Part shown: one piece after another, positions 55,882 to 64,000 of the stretch
How positions within the stretch are numbered: the first letter of the stretch is position 1
Layout of the letters: every line of letters starts with the position of its first letter
Source: Leptospira jelokensis
GTDB taxonomy: Bacteria > Spirochaetota > Leptospiria > Leptospirales > Leptospiraceae
Length of the DNA stretch: 64,000 bases
Assembly (NCBI RefSeq): GCF_004769635.1
Contig: NZ_RQGH01000011.1
Coordinates: 209,501 to 273,500, forward strand
Direction of reading: 5' to 3'
Notes under the pieces: model-generated
Told to the model about the DNA's origin: nothing
What the model saw: the letters and a program-made list of their open reading frames with translations, nothing else
The model's database searches: none
Position numbers and translations under genes: made by a program

Positions 55882-56653
55882 ATCTGTAGGAATGGTGGGC
55901 CTTGGTAAGATGGGAGGGGCTATGGCAAAGGCACTCATCACCCAAGGTACAAAGGTTTTTGCCTTTGATCCCCACCTAAAAGAGTCCCCGATCGAAGGGG
56001 TACAAATGGTGACGACCCTTGACAGTTTGGAAAAGGAAGCCGGACTTTTTGTCATCGCTGTAAAACCAGGTCTTGTTGAACCCGTGTTAAAAGAATTCCA
56101 AAAACCAGCGATTTTTATCTCCATTGCCGCAGGGATTTCTCATTCACAACTTGTCAGTAGCGCTCCCAAAGGCTCTACCTGTGTGCGGGTGATGCCGAAT
56201 TTACCTCTTGTCGCAAACCGAGGGGCGATGGGGTATTACTGTGAAGACCAAGCGGTCACTCATGCCGAACGGCTGTTATATGGAATGGGAGAATCGGTTC
56301 GCATCTCCAAAGAATCATTGATGGATACCGTCACTGGTTTGTCGGGTTCTGGACCTGCTTATGTTCTAACGTTTTTACAAGCGATGGCAGAAGGTGGGTT
56401 ACAAGAGGGTTTGAGTTACGAAGAAGCCTTGGGACTTGCCATGGAGACCATAGAAGGAACCCTCGTTTACTTTCGGGAGTTACGTGCCAAAGACCACGCC
56501 CTTCACCCAATGGAAGTGCGAAATTGGGTCACCTCCCCTGGAGGGACTACGATCCATGGATTGGATGCTTTGGAACGAGGTGGATTTTCCACCGCAGTGC
56601 GGGATGCCATTCGACGGGCAACTGAGAGGAGTAAGGAATTGGGAAAGGGATGA
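55862..56653 (+). CDS. proC: Pyrroline-5-carboxylate reductase
   Basis: Last step of proline synthesis, NAD(P)H-dependent. The 263-residue protein has the Rossmann motif VGMVGLGKMGGAMAKALI, FVIAVKPGLVEPVL, SIAAGISHSQL, RVMPNLPLVANRGAMGY, DTVTGLSGSGPAYVLTFLQA and TSPGGTTIHGLDALERGGF. I chose the ATG at 55862, with a GGAGAAAGAGAG ribosome site, over one five codons earlier; it overlaps the YggS gene by 20 bases. It converges on the tRNA-Met. Confidence 0.96.
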   Translation: MAHTPFKSVGMVGLGKMGGAMAKALITQGTKVFAFDPHLKESPIEGVQMVTTLDSLEKEAGLFVIAVKPGLVEPVLKEFQKPAIFISIAAGISHSQLVSSAPKGSTCVRVMPNLPLVANRGAMGYYCEDQAVTHAERLLYGMGESVRISKESLMDTVTGLSGSGPAYVLTFLQAMAEGGLQEGLSYEEALGLAMETIEGTLVYFRELRAKDHALHPMEVRNWVTSPGGTTIHGLDALERGGFSTAVRDAIRRATERSKELGKG

Positions 56654-56659
56654 TAACGG

Positions 56660-56734
<75 letters not shown>

Positions 56735-56899
56735 ATAAGACCATTGTTTTTCAGATTCGTTTATCGTCAACACAATGAAAGAAGAAACTTTCAAAAATCG
56801 ACCCGTTTTGAAATTTATCGATTTCCATCAAAATCTTACTTTACAGGCGTCAAATATAGCGAATGATTCCTATCTTATATAGAATTCTGGCGGTGCGTT

Positions 56900-57961
56900 T
56901 TGTCTTTTAAAGAAAACACTGATATCGTTTTTGAGCATTACGAAAAAAAAATCTACGACCAAAAACAACTACTGGAAATCTCCCGTGCATTAAATTCCAC
57001 GTTAGACTATAAGTATTTAATTGATGCAATTCTTAACATTTGTTTGGCGCAGTTGCAAACTCTGCATGCTGCTATGTACCTTGAGCCAGAAATTGACTTA
57101 GGACTTTTTAAATTAGAACCACAATCCATCAAAGGTTTTGAGCTAAGTTTAGAAGAACAAAACTACGAAATCAAAATTGATAGCCCCCTCATCCATTATT
57201 TTGAGGAAAAACCAAAGGCCATCACGATGGACCAAATCCTCCAGATGGAAGTATTAAACAAAATCCCTGACATTGTGTACTTACGAAAAATGGGAGCCGA
57301 AATCCTTGTCCCTCTCAATGCCAAGGGGAAGGTGAATGGGCTGCTTGTCCTTGGGGACAAGATGACTTCTGAAGAATTTTTGGAAGATGAAAAAGAATTT
57401 ATGACCACTCTTGCAAACCTGGCAGGGATTGCCGTTGACAACGCAAGGTTGTACGAACTTGCCACAGTGGATATGATGACAGGATTAAAAATCCACCACT
57501 ACTTCCAAACGAAACTCAAAGAAGAGATGGAACGTTGTCGTAAAAAAGGAACCAAGTTGTCTTTACTTTTCACTGACGTGGACAAATTCAAAACCTTTAA
57601 TGATACCTATGGCCACCAGGCTGGGGACGTTGTCCTCATCGAGGTGGCAAAACAACTCATCCAAAAAGCACAACGCCATCATATCCCTGCACGTTATGGT
57701 GGGGAAGAGTTTTGTTTGGTGATGCCAGGGGCCACAGAAGAAGAAGCCATTGCCAAAGGGGAAGAAATCCGAAAGGCCGTGGAAGCAATGGTGGTCAAAA
57801 ACCCAAATGATGATTCTGATTTAAAAGTCACACTTTCCGTTGGGGTTTCTAGTTTTCGACCCACTGACAGAAACAACAAGGATCTCATCGAACGTGCGGA
57901 TAAGGCGCTTTACCAGGCCAAACATTCTGGCAGAAACCGCACAATTTGTTATAAAGATTAG
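56900..57961 (+). CDS. GAF-GGDEF diguanylate cyclase
   Basis: Makes cyclic di-GMP. The 353-residue cytoplasmic protein has a GAF sensor domain (about 25-185; LNICLAQLQTLHAAMYLEP, VPLNAKGKVNGLLVLGD) and a GGDEF domain (about 190-350) with DMMTGLKIHHYFQTKL, LFTDVDKFKTFNDTYGHQAG and the active-site RYGGEEF at residues 265-271. The RxxD inhibitory site is absent (QRHHIPA precedes the motif), so no product feedback is expected through it. The start is TTG at 56900. Confidence 0.93.
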   Translation: MSFKENTDIVFEHYEKKIYDQKQLLEISRALNSTLDYKYLIDAILNICLAQLQTLHAAMYLEPEIDLGLFKLEPQSIKGFELSLEEQNYEIKIDSPLIHYFEEKPKAITMDQILQMEVLNKIPDIVYLRKMGAEILVPLNAKGKVNGLLVLGDKMTSEEFLEDEKEFMTTLANLAGIAVDNARLYELATVDMMTGLKIHHYFQTKLKEEMERCRKKGTKLSLLFTDVDKFKTFNDTYGHQAGDVVLIEVAKQLIQKAQRHHIPARYGGEEFCLVMPGATEEEAIAKGEEIRKAVEAMVVKNPNDDSDLKVTLSVGVSSFRPTDRNNKDLIERADKALYQAKHSGRNRTICYKD

Positions 57962-57983
57962 GAAATTTGCCGATGGGTAGAGT

Positions 57984-58211
57984 ATGGCAGAACCTGCATA
58001 CCTACTCAAAGACCTTTCGCCTTCTGTTCCTTCAGATGTGTATGAATCAATTCGTAACCGAGCCCTTGGACTTTCTTCTTTCAATTTCCAACCTTACTCG
58101 TGCTTCATTGAATACAAATCAAAAGATGCCAATACAGGGATTGAATACAGAGATTGTACGGTAGACTATTCCAGATGCCCACACTCTCGTTGTATCAAAA
58201 AATTGGTGTAG
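57984..58211 (+). CDS. Small Cys-containing protein, overlapping the next gene
   Basis: I do not recognise this 75-residue soluble protein. Its C-terminal half has four cysteines (YSCFIEY, YRDCTVDYSRCPHSRCIKK), possibly a metal site. It starts with ATG at 57984 after GGGTAGAG and its 3' end overlaps the next gene, in another frame, by 37-58 bases depending on that gene's start. Plausible but unproven as a real gene. Confidence 0.6.
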   Translation: MAEPAYLLKDLSPSVPSDVYESIRNRALGLSSFNFQPYSCFIEYKSKDANTGIEYRDCTVDYSRCPHSRCIKKLV

Positions 58212-59107
58212 TTGTCCTCTGTCTCGGTGTTGGGGATTGTTTTCCAAACCCAACACAAAACATTTCTCTAAACGATCCAAAGTCTCAAATCCTCAATCAA
58301 TCTCCTTCCCCTACAAACAAATCTTCCAAAAACTTCTCGTTTCCACGAACCCTCCCCCCTCACACCAAAGTACAAGTGTTAGATACTGGTATGTCTTTAT
58401 TATTACTTGGATTCCAATCAGAGGAAGGAGAGAAGGTTTCTTTTTTATGGGACACAGGCTCCGATATCAGTTTTTATGAAGGGTCAGATCCTTCGCAGAC
58501 AAAAGAATTCCAAATAGGTGAAAAAAAACTCCGGCTCCGAAAGGGAGAAGGGATTTTACCAAAAGGAATCCAAGGCCTACTTGGACAAGATGCCTTTCAA
58601 GGCAGCTGTGTGTTTTGGGATGAGGGGCTTTTGTATTGGTTTTCCAGTGATTCTCCGTTTTGTGATCACCCCGATGCCTACGTTGGCACCCAATTGAAAT
58701 ACCTTTCTACAAAACAAAAGGGAGAACATTTCTTTGTCCAGTTTGAATACCCAAAATCCTTTGTCTCATTTGCCCATTTGGATACAGGGGCTACTTTATC
58801 GATTTTACCAAAAGCGGGTGGTGAGGATTCCCTGGGCGAAAAAAGGGTGTTCCGTCCCGGTGGCACCATCCTCACACTGGAGCACTGGAAGGCAAAGGAA
58901 ACCCTTACCTTACGATGCAAATCTGGATTTCGAGAAGAATACCAGAACGTAGAGTTTCTCACTGGAATTTCACTTGAGAATTTCCATTTATCGGGGGACA
59001 AGGATAAGGAAGAGGTTTGGGTGATCGGACTTGGTGTTTTACGGACTCGTCCCTTGTTTTGGGATTTTTCCAGGAAACGGATCGGCATCATCCACCAAGA
59101 GAACTAA
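58175..59107 (+). CDS. Putative lipoprotein with two aspartic-protease (DTG) lobes
   Basis: This protein of about 310 residues looks like a bilobed pepsin/retropepsin-type aspartic protease. A signal peptide with a probable lipobox (IGVVVLCLGVGDC, Cys at residue 22) and a Ser/Pro/Asn-rich linker (to about 60) come first. Lobe one has FLWDTGSDISFYEG (Asp93) and GIQGLLGQDAFQG (134). Lobe two has FAHLDTGATLSILPK (Asp203) and VWVIGLGVLRTRPLFWDFSRKRIG near the end in pieces (VIGLGVLRTRPLFWDF). The pattern D-T-G-[SA] followed by a hydrophobic-GLLG element is seen twice. ATG 58175 is used; TTG 58154 is the alternative. Activity is inferred. Confidence 0.72.
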   Translation: MPTLSLYQKIGVVVLCLGVGDCFPNPTQNISLNDPKSQILNQSPSPTNKSSKNFSFPRTLPPHTKVQVLDTGMSLLLLGFQSEEGEKVSFLWDTGSDISFYEGSDPSQTKEFQIGEKKLRLRKGEGILPKGIQGLLGQDAFQGSCVFWDEGLLYWFSSDSPFCDHPDAYVGTQLKYLSTKQKGEHFFVQFEYPKSFVSFAHLDTGATLSILPKAGGEDSLGEKRVFRPGGTILTLEHWKAKETLTLRCKSGFREEYQNVEFLTGISLENFHLSGDKDKEEVWVIGLGVLRTRPLFWDFSRKRIGIIHQEN

Positions 59108-59108
59108 G

Positions 59109-60251
59109 GTGAAAGAAAAAGAAAAAATCATAGTGGCGATGAGTGGTGGAGTGGACAGTGCTGTTGCGGCAGGCCTCCTCATGGAAGCAGGTTACGATGT
59201 CATAGGTGTGAACCTTAGAACTTGGGAATACGAAGCTCCCGCCTGTGATACCACTAAAAAATCCTGTTGTTCCCCGGAAGACATCCGAGACGCCCGTGAT
59301 GTTGGACTCTCTCTCAACATTCCGTTTTACGTAATCAAAATGGAAAAGGTATTTGGGGAGCGTGTGATCGATCGTTTTATCAGTGATTATAAAGATGGTA
59401 GGACCCCAAACCCTTGTGTGGAATGTAACACCTTTGTGAAGTTTGGTGCTCTCTTTGAGCAGGCAAAAAAATTAGGCATTCAAAAAATTGCAACTGGTCA
59501 TTATGCACGAGTCATCGAAGTGGATGGTCGTTATGCCATTCGTAATGCTGTCGACATGAAAAAAAACCAAGCGTACTATTTGTACGGTTTGTCCCAAGAT
59601 AATATCAAAAATACAGTTTTCCCTTTGGGTGAGATGGACAAATCCCAAGTGAGAGAGATTGCCAAACGAATGGGTTTACCCGTTGCTGAAAAACCAGAAT
59701 CACAAGAAATCTGTTTTATCCCAGAAAATGATTATAGGTCTTTTCTGAAAAAGAAAGGTATGGAGTTCACACCTGGTTTTTTTAAGTTAGCCTCTGGACA
59801 AATCATTGGCAAACACCAAGGAAAAGAAGGATTTACCATTGGCCAAAGGAAGGGACTCGGCATTGCTTGGAAAAATCCATTGTATGTCCTCTCCATTGAA
59901 GATGATGGAACAGTTTTTCTGGGAGAAGAAGAAGAAACTGTATCCGAGTCCTTTGTATTAGAAGAAATCACCTACCAAGGATTGGCACCTCTTGGTCTTG
60001 GTCAGTCCATGGAGATGAAAGTCCAAATCCGTTACCGAAGTGCACCTGTTCTTTGTCAGGTGACTTCACTTGGAGACACTTGGAAGGTTACATTTTTAGA
60101 AGATGTAAAAAGTGTAACACCAGGCCAGTCGGCTACCTTTTACCGGGCAAATGCAGATTATTTGTTAGCAGGTGGGTTCATCCAAAAAGGATCCATCACT
60201 CGAAAAATCAAACCAAAACTGGAAGTTTCTAGGGAGAGTGTTCCCATTTGA
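59109..60251 (+). CDS. mnmA: tRNA-specific 2-thiouridylase
   Basis: MnmA puts sulfur on U34 of Lys, Glu and Gln tRNAs. The 380-residue protein has the PP-loop VAMSGGVDSAVAAGLLMEAG, the catalytic Cys in NPCVECNTFVKFGAL and the second in PESQEICFIPENDY, GHYARVIEVDGRY, and the C-terminal RKGLGIAWKNPLYVL and QIRYRSAP segments. The start is GTG at 59109, one base after the previous stop; the open frame upstream lies inside the previous gene. Its stop overlaps the TTG start of the fusion gene. Confidence 0.96.
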   Translation: MKEKEKIIVAMSGGVDSAVAAGLLMEAGYDVIGVNLRTWEYEAPACDTTKKSCCSPEDIRDARDVGLSLNIPFYVIKMEKVFGERVIDRFISDYKDGRTPNPCVECNTFVKFGALFEQAKKLGIQKIATGHYARVIEVDGRYAIRNAVDMKKNQAYYLYGLSQDNIKNTVFPLGEMDKSQVREIAKRMGLPVAEKPESQEICFIPENDYRSFLKKKGMEFTPGFFKLASGQIIGKHQGKEGFTIGQRKGLGIAWKNPLYVLSIEDDGTVFLGEEEETVSESFVLEEITYQGLAPLGLGQSMEMKVQIRYRSAPVLCQVTSLGDTWKVTFLEDVKSVTPGQSATFYRANADYLLAGGFIQKGSITRKIKPKLEVSRESVPI

Positions 60252-62500
60252 AATCAGTTGAAGGAAAAACAATCCTCATCATCGGTGGAGGGTTGTTACA
60301 AGTTCCCATCATCCAAACAGCCAAAACAATGCGACTGCATACCGTTGTGGCTGATATGAATCCCACTTCCATTGGTTTCCAAATTGCCGATGAAACCATC
60401 CTCATGTCCACAAAGGATGTGGAAGGAATGGTTCGGGAAGCCAAAAAGTTTTCACAAAAAACAACCATCCATGGCGTGATCACCGCAGGGACCGATGCCA
60501 GTATGACTGTGGCCGCCGTTGCCTCCGCCTTACAACTGCCAGGAATCCGTTTTGTGGATGCGGAAGCTGCTTCCAATAAGGTAAAGATGCGGAAACGCCT
60601 CAAAGAATTTGGACTTCCCATCCCGCGTTTTGCACCGGTTTGGTCCATGCAAGATGCAAAGGACGCCTTGGATGAACTCAAGTTCCCTCTCGTAATGAAG
60701 CCTGCTGACAATATGGGGGCTCGGGGTGTGATCAAAGTCACAAACCGTGACGATTTACAAGTTGCCTTTCGCCATGCCAAACGATTCTGCCCGACGGGAG
60801 AATTGATTTTGGAAGAGTACATGGAGGGACCAGAGCTGTCAGTGGATGCACTTGCCTTCCAAGGCCAAATCCGAATGACGGGGATTGCAGACCGGATCAT
60901 CGAACGAGAACCTTACTTCATTGAGGTGGGTCATAATATGCCTTCCGCATTGCCAAAAGATGTTTTGGATGAAGTGGAACGAGTGATGGCAGGTGGGATG
61001 AGAGCCCTTGGCATCCATCTAGGTGCGGGCAAAGGGGATATCAAAGTCACAAAAGATGGAGTGAAGATTGGTGAAATTGCGGCCAGGTTGTCCGGTGGTT
61101 TTATGTCAGCCTTCACCTATCCCTTGTCAACCGGTGTGAATCTCAACCGTGCTGCACTTCTTATCTCTCTGGGAGAAACACCAGACAATTTAGAACCAGT
61201 TTTTAATCGTGTTTCCATTGAACGGTCGTTACTGTCAAAGCCTGGGAAACTCATTTCGATTAGTGGTGTGGAGGAAATCAAAAAAATTGAAGGTGTATCT
61301 GAAGTTTTTTTGCAGTCCAAACCTGGTGATATCATCAAGGAGCCAACCAATAACATCGATAAGTCGGGTCATGTTATCATTGTATCCGATTCATTAAAAG
61401 AAGCAGAACTTGTATTTGAAAAAGTCAAACAAACCATCCAATTTGAAGTGGATGAACAATTTTCCATCACAGAAAAAGAAATTGCAGACCAAGCTCGGAT
61501 CCGATTTGGAAAAGACATCTGTTGGGTTTGTAAGGTATGTGATGGAAAAAATTGTGCCTCTGGGATTCCTGGGATGGGTGGTGTGGGCCTTATGGAAAGT
61601 TTCCAAGACAACCACGAAGCCCTTGCTGAATATAAAATCCTGCCGGGTTATATCAGAGAACATGTATCTCCCAGTATCCAAACCAAGTTTTTAGGGTATG
61701 ATTTAAAAACTCCGATCATGGCTGCTCCCATGACTGGTGTCGGCACCAATATGAATTTTGTGATGACCGACTCGGATTATGCGCAAACGGTGGTTCGTTC
61801 CTTTGCACAAAATGGAAGCCTTGCCTGGCTTGGTGACGGAGCCTCGCCTGAAAAATACAAAATCATGTTGGAAGCCCTAAAAAAAGTTTCAGGAAAAGGG
61901 ATTCTCATTTGCAAACCAAGGGAAGATGAATCCTTACTCCTGGAAAGGTTCAACCAAGCGGAAGCGGACGGAGTGTTCGCCATCGGGATGGACATTGACG
62001 CGGTTAATTTTAAAACGATGGTGCAAAAGAATTTAGCAAGTGTGACAAGACCACTCGATAAACTCATGAAACTCCGTGAAAAAACAAAACTCCCGTTTAT
62101 TTTAAAAGGCATTATGAATCCAATGGATGCCAAATTAGCAGTGGAAGGTGGTTTTTCTGCCATTGTTGTCTCCAATCATGGGGGCCGGGTGCTTGATGGA
62201 ATGCCTGGCACAGCAAGGGTATTACCAAAAATTGCAGAAGAAGTGAAAGGGAAAATCCCTCTCCTTGTTGATGGTGGTGTACGTTCCGGAATGGATGTGT
62301 TTAAGATGATGGCTCTCGGAGCTGATGCGGTTCTTGTCGGAAGACCTGTGGCCATTTCCCTTGTGGGTGGTGAAGATGCAGGGATTCGATTTCTTTTACA
62401 AAAATATTCGGAAGAACTAAAACAGTCTATGAGTGTGACTGGGGCCAAAACTTTAGTAGACATCAAGCGTTCGATGTTGCTTCATAAACAACACGGTTGA
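60248..62500 (+). CDS. ATP-grasp / FMN-dependent alpha-hydroxyacid oxidase fusion
   Basis: This 750-residue protein joins two domains I do not know as a standard pair. Residues of about 1-390 are an ATP-grasp ligase-like unit: ILIIGGGLLQVPIIQTAKTM, VITAGTDASMTVAAVASALQ, LVMKPADNMGARGVIKV, ILEEYMEGPELSVDALAF and IGEIAARLSGGF. Residues of about 400-750 are an FMN-dependent hydroxyacid oxidase/dehydrogenase barrel: CWVCKVCDGKNC (Cys425, 428, 431, 436), PGMGGVGLM, PIMAAPMTGVG, the active-site His644 in VVSNHGGRVLDGMPGT, and LLVDGGVRSGMDVFKMMALG. Both halves look intact. The start is TTG 60248, overlapping mnmA. Substrates are unknown. Confidence 0.85.
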   Translation: MKSVEGKTILIIGGGLLQVPIIQTAKTMRLHTVVADMNPTSIGFQIADETILMSTKDVEGMVREAKKFSQKTTIHGVITAGTDASMTVAAVASALQLPGIRFVDAEAASNKVKMRKRLKEFGLPIPRFAPVWSMQDAKDALDELKFPLVMKPADNMGARGVIKVTNRDDLQVAFRHAKRFCPTGELILEEYMEGPELSVDALAFQGQIRMTGIADRIIEREPYFIEVGHNMPSALPKDVLDEVERVMAGGMRALGIHLGAGKGDIKVTKDGVKIGEIAARLSGGFMSAFTYPLSTGVNLNRAALLISLGETPDNLEPVFNRVSIERSLLSKPGKLISISGVEEIKKIEGVSEVFLQSKPGDIIKEPTNNIDKSGHVIIVSDSLKEAELVFEKVKQTIQFEVDEQFSITEKEIADQARIRFGKDICWVCKVCDGKNCASGIPGMGGVGLMESFQDNHEALAEYKILPGYIREHVSPSIQTKFLGYDLKTPIMAAPMTGVGTNMNFVMTDSDYAQTVVRSFAQNGSLAWLGDGASPEKYKIMLEALKKVSGKGILICKPREDESLLLERFNQAEADGVFAIGMDIDAVNFKTMVQKNLASVTRPLDKLMKLREKTKLPFILKGIMNPMDAKLAVEGGFSAIVVSNHGGRVLDGMPGTARVLPKIAEEVKGKIPLLVDGGVRSGMDVFKMMALGADAVLVGRPVAISLVGGEDAGIRFLLQKYSEELKQSMSVTGAKTLVDIKRSMLLHKQHG

Positions 62501-62502
62501 GT

Positions 62503-63756
62503 ATGGATAAAGAAATCAAAGACCCTGAAGGTATTTTGAAGGTAATTACCGCATTGTTCGGAAAGTTACCAGCTTATATCATAAACTCAGACAAAGAATT
62601 TCCTGTCAAAATCATTGCCCTAAAAAACAAAGCCCTCATCATAAATACGAGTCTTAAGTTTCCGAATCGTGACCGTGTCTTAACGGTAGTTCATAATGGT
62701 AGCAAATTCCTTGCCCATTTCAATTTAGCTGGTGGTGATGGGAACGGAATTGAAATCCTAACTCCTGTTAAAATTCAAATCACGGCAGCTTCAAGACAAG
62801 GAACAAGGGTGGATGTAAACCAAATCCAAACCGGTATGGTGGTGAATAACATCATCAACGTGAATGATGTCTCAAAGGCAATTGGATTTGATGATAAAAA
62901 AGTGGATGCGATTCTACTTGCGTATCGAACAAAACTTGCAAAGGCATTTCCTTTGTCTTCTATCTTCTTTGCAGGTAGGATGGACAATCGACTGCGACTC
63001 ATGCACCATTATGACAAAGATATCTTTATCGTTGATCGTAAGGAAAAAGCAACAGCCTCACCCGCATTTTTCCCATTTGATGAATACCTTCGTATCTTTG
63101 AAAATTCCAAGATCCCTGACAATTTTATCTCAGAAATTTGTGTTCCAATCAAATACAAGGGGTATGTACATTTAGGTTACGTTCAGGTGTTATCTGAAAA
63201 ACCACTTGATTTTGAAGTGTACAAACAAATCCAAACATTCGCAAGTGCTGTAAGCCGTGATATCATCAACACGGGAGTTTTCCAAGAATCAAGAGATGTG
63301 TGCCAAGTGATGGACTTAAGTATGGGTGGTATCAGTTTCATCCATGCACCTTCCAGGTCTTTTTCACGTTCTGTCACACTCAATGGAACCATCCTCTTTG
63401 ACTTAAATTTAGATGCGGGTAAAAAAGTGACAATCCGCGGGATCATCAAAAACATTCGAAACCAAGAAACTAACTTTCGAGTGGGTTGCCAGTTCTACAA
63501 CCTAACAGAAAAAGACACTGAGACCCTAGAAGAGTTCCTGAATGTGGGCAAAGAAGAGGAACCAACAAAAGAAACCACCGCTTCCGATGGACCAAACGCC
63601 GAAGAAGAAGGTCAGGTTGGTGGAGGAGAGGCACCCGATTCCTTACCAAGTGAAAACCCATCTGAAGCTGCAATGGAATCTGAAAGTCCAAACGAAGATC
63701 CTTTTGCCAACCAATTGGATGATGAGTTTACCGATGCCCCCGAAGACCCCAAGTAA
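62503..63756 (+). CDS. DUF1577/PilZ-type protein
   Basis: This protein of 417 residues resembles the Leptospira DUF1577 family, which carries a PilZ-like domain that can bind cyclic di-GMP. The N-terminal part (to about 230) is mixed alpha/beta. The C-terminal PilZ-like part shows SRDVCQVMDLSMGGISFIHA, then LFDLNLDAGKKVTIRGIIKN and RVGCQFYNLTEKDTETLEEFL. A 75-residue acidic Glu/Pro/Ser tail ends the chain. TTG 62497, overlapping the previous stop, is an alternative start. A diguanylate cyclase lies 4.5 kb upstream. Confidence 0.75.
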   Translation: MDKEIKDPEGILKVITALFGKLPAYIINSDKEFPVKIIALKNKALIINTSLKFPNRDRVLTVVHNGSKFLAHFNLAGGDGNGIEILTPVKIQITAASRQGTRVDVNQIQTGMVVNNIINVNDVSKAIGFDDKKVDAILLAYRTKLAKAFPLSSIFFAGRMDNRLRLMHHYDKDIFIVDRKEKATASPAFFPFDEYLRIFENSKIPDNFISEICVPIKYKGYVHLGYVQVLSEKPLDFEVYKQIQTFASAVSRDIINTGVFQESRDVCQVMDLSMGGISFIHAPSRSFSRSVTLNGTILFDLNLDAGKKVTIRGIIKNIRNQETNFRVGCQFYNLTEKDTETLEEFLNVGKEEEPTKETTASDGPNAEEEGQVGGGEAPDSLPSENPSEAAMESESPNEDPFANQLDDEFTDAPEDPK

Positions 63757-64000
63757 ATGACAAGTTACCAGTCAGTCATACGCCCTCCTTATGCGGGGAA
63801 AACGGTGATTGATTTTTTGAAGGAAAAATTTCCTTACCACTCTGCCGCCGAATGGGAGTTTTTAGTAAAGGAAGGTAGGATTCGGGTGAATGGTAATTTG
63901 GTATCTTCCGAAAAACAATTGTTTGATGGGAATGTTCTGGAATATGAACCGATCCCTGGCCGTATCAAAGAACCGGAAGTGAACGTAAGTTATTCGGTCT
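63757..64000 (+). CDS. RluA-family pseudouridine synthase, N-terminal part (partial)
   Basis: About 81 residues are visible before the window ends. The sequence MTSYQSVIRPPYAGKTVIDF begins an S4 RNA-binding domain (FLVKEGRIRVNGNLVSSEKQ), the usual start of RluA/RluD pseudouridine synthases; the catalytic domain is beyond the window. The ATG at 63757 follows the previous stop directly. The family call rests on the S4 domain and spacing, and other S4 proteins are possible. Confidence 0.65.
   Translation, partial: MTSYQSVIRPPYAGKTVIDFLKEKFPYHSAAEWEFLVKEGRIRVNGNLVSSEKQLFDGNVLEYEPIPGRIKEPEVNVSYSV

Noticed and set aside
58382..58392. A third DTG (VLDTGMS, residue 70) in the protease-like lipoprotein
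   Set aside because: It is not followed by the hydrophobic/Gly element and is only 23 residues before the DTGS motif, so it is not counted as a catalytic site.

Overview
The window reads as chromosomal DNA of a Leptospira species. The supporting signs are a citramalate synthase of the leptospiral CimA type, a LexA of leptospiral type, spirochaete-style lipoprotein signal peptides, a FlaA-like periplasmic flagellar sheath paralogue, a Leptospira-type DUF1577/PilZ protein, a long-form IspG, and tightly packed genes with many ATGA or TTGA stop/start overlaps. The moderate base composition fits a saprophyte such as L. biflexa better than the more AT-rich pathogens, but this is an impression and not a calculation. 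I see no insertion sequence, prophage, CRISPR array or rRNA. No stretch longer than about 170 bases lacks a gene, so this is mostly dense core genome with some lineage-specific genes.

Layout. 1-7.2 kb: end of carB (+), then a minus-strand set (DUF1499 lipoprotein, DUF3999/DUF2339 membrane pair, ispG). 7.4-16.4 kb: a plus-strand run with a small unknown gene, mutY, a membrane histidine kinase, a response regulator, an Smr protein, cimA, pth, a DedA-type membrane protein, a small Cys-rich protein and rarA. 16.5-28.1 kb: a Complex I operon in the order nuoA-B-C-D-E-F-H-J-K-L-M-N, with no nuoG or nuoI at their usual places. A perfect 22-bp palindrome lies at the end of nuoN, followed by mtnD (methionine salvage) and a strong two-way terminator. 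28.9-31.2 kb: recJ and a bactofilin (-). 31.3-38.2 kb: a heavy-metal efflux operon, czcA-ppa-czcC-czcB, with an inorganic pyrophosphatase inside it.

38.2-45.1 kb: lexA, a small lipoprotein, ctpA, tsaD and pssA (+), a STAS protein (-), then an MBL-fold hydrolase and glpK (+). 45.1-49.6 kb: two minus-strand operons. One carries an iron-alcohol-dehydrogenase-like pseudoenzyme, an 81-aa protein and a FliG-C-like protein. The other carries a Cys-rich lipoprotein, rsmI and a FlgM-like protein. 49.7-56.7 kb: an unknown membrane-anchored protein (+); the minus operon FlaA-like, waaA, nadE; then a Lys/Ser-rich membrane protein, a YggS protein and proC (+); and an initiator tRNA-Met (-). 56.9-64 kb: a GAF-GGDEF diguanylate cyclase, a small Cys-rich gene, a lipoprotein with two aspartic-protease DTG motifs, mnmA, a fused ATP-grasp/FMN alpha-hydroxyacid-oxidase protein, a DUF1577/PilZ protein and the start of an RluA-type pseudouridine synthase.

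The most unusual items are the ATP-grasp/FMN-oxidase fusion at 60.2-62.5 kb, the two-lobed aspartic-protease-like lipoprotein at 58.2-59.1 kb, the metal-ligand-less Fe-ADH homologue next to a FliG-like protein at 45.1-47.7 kb, and the pyrophosphatase embedded in the metal efflux operon.
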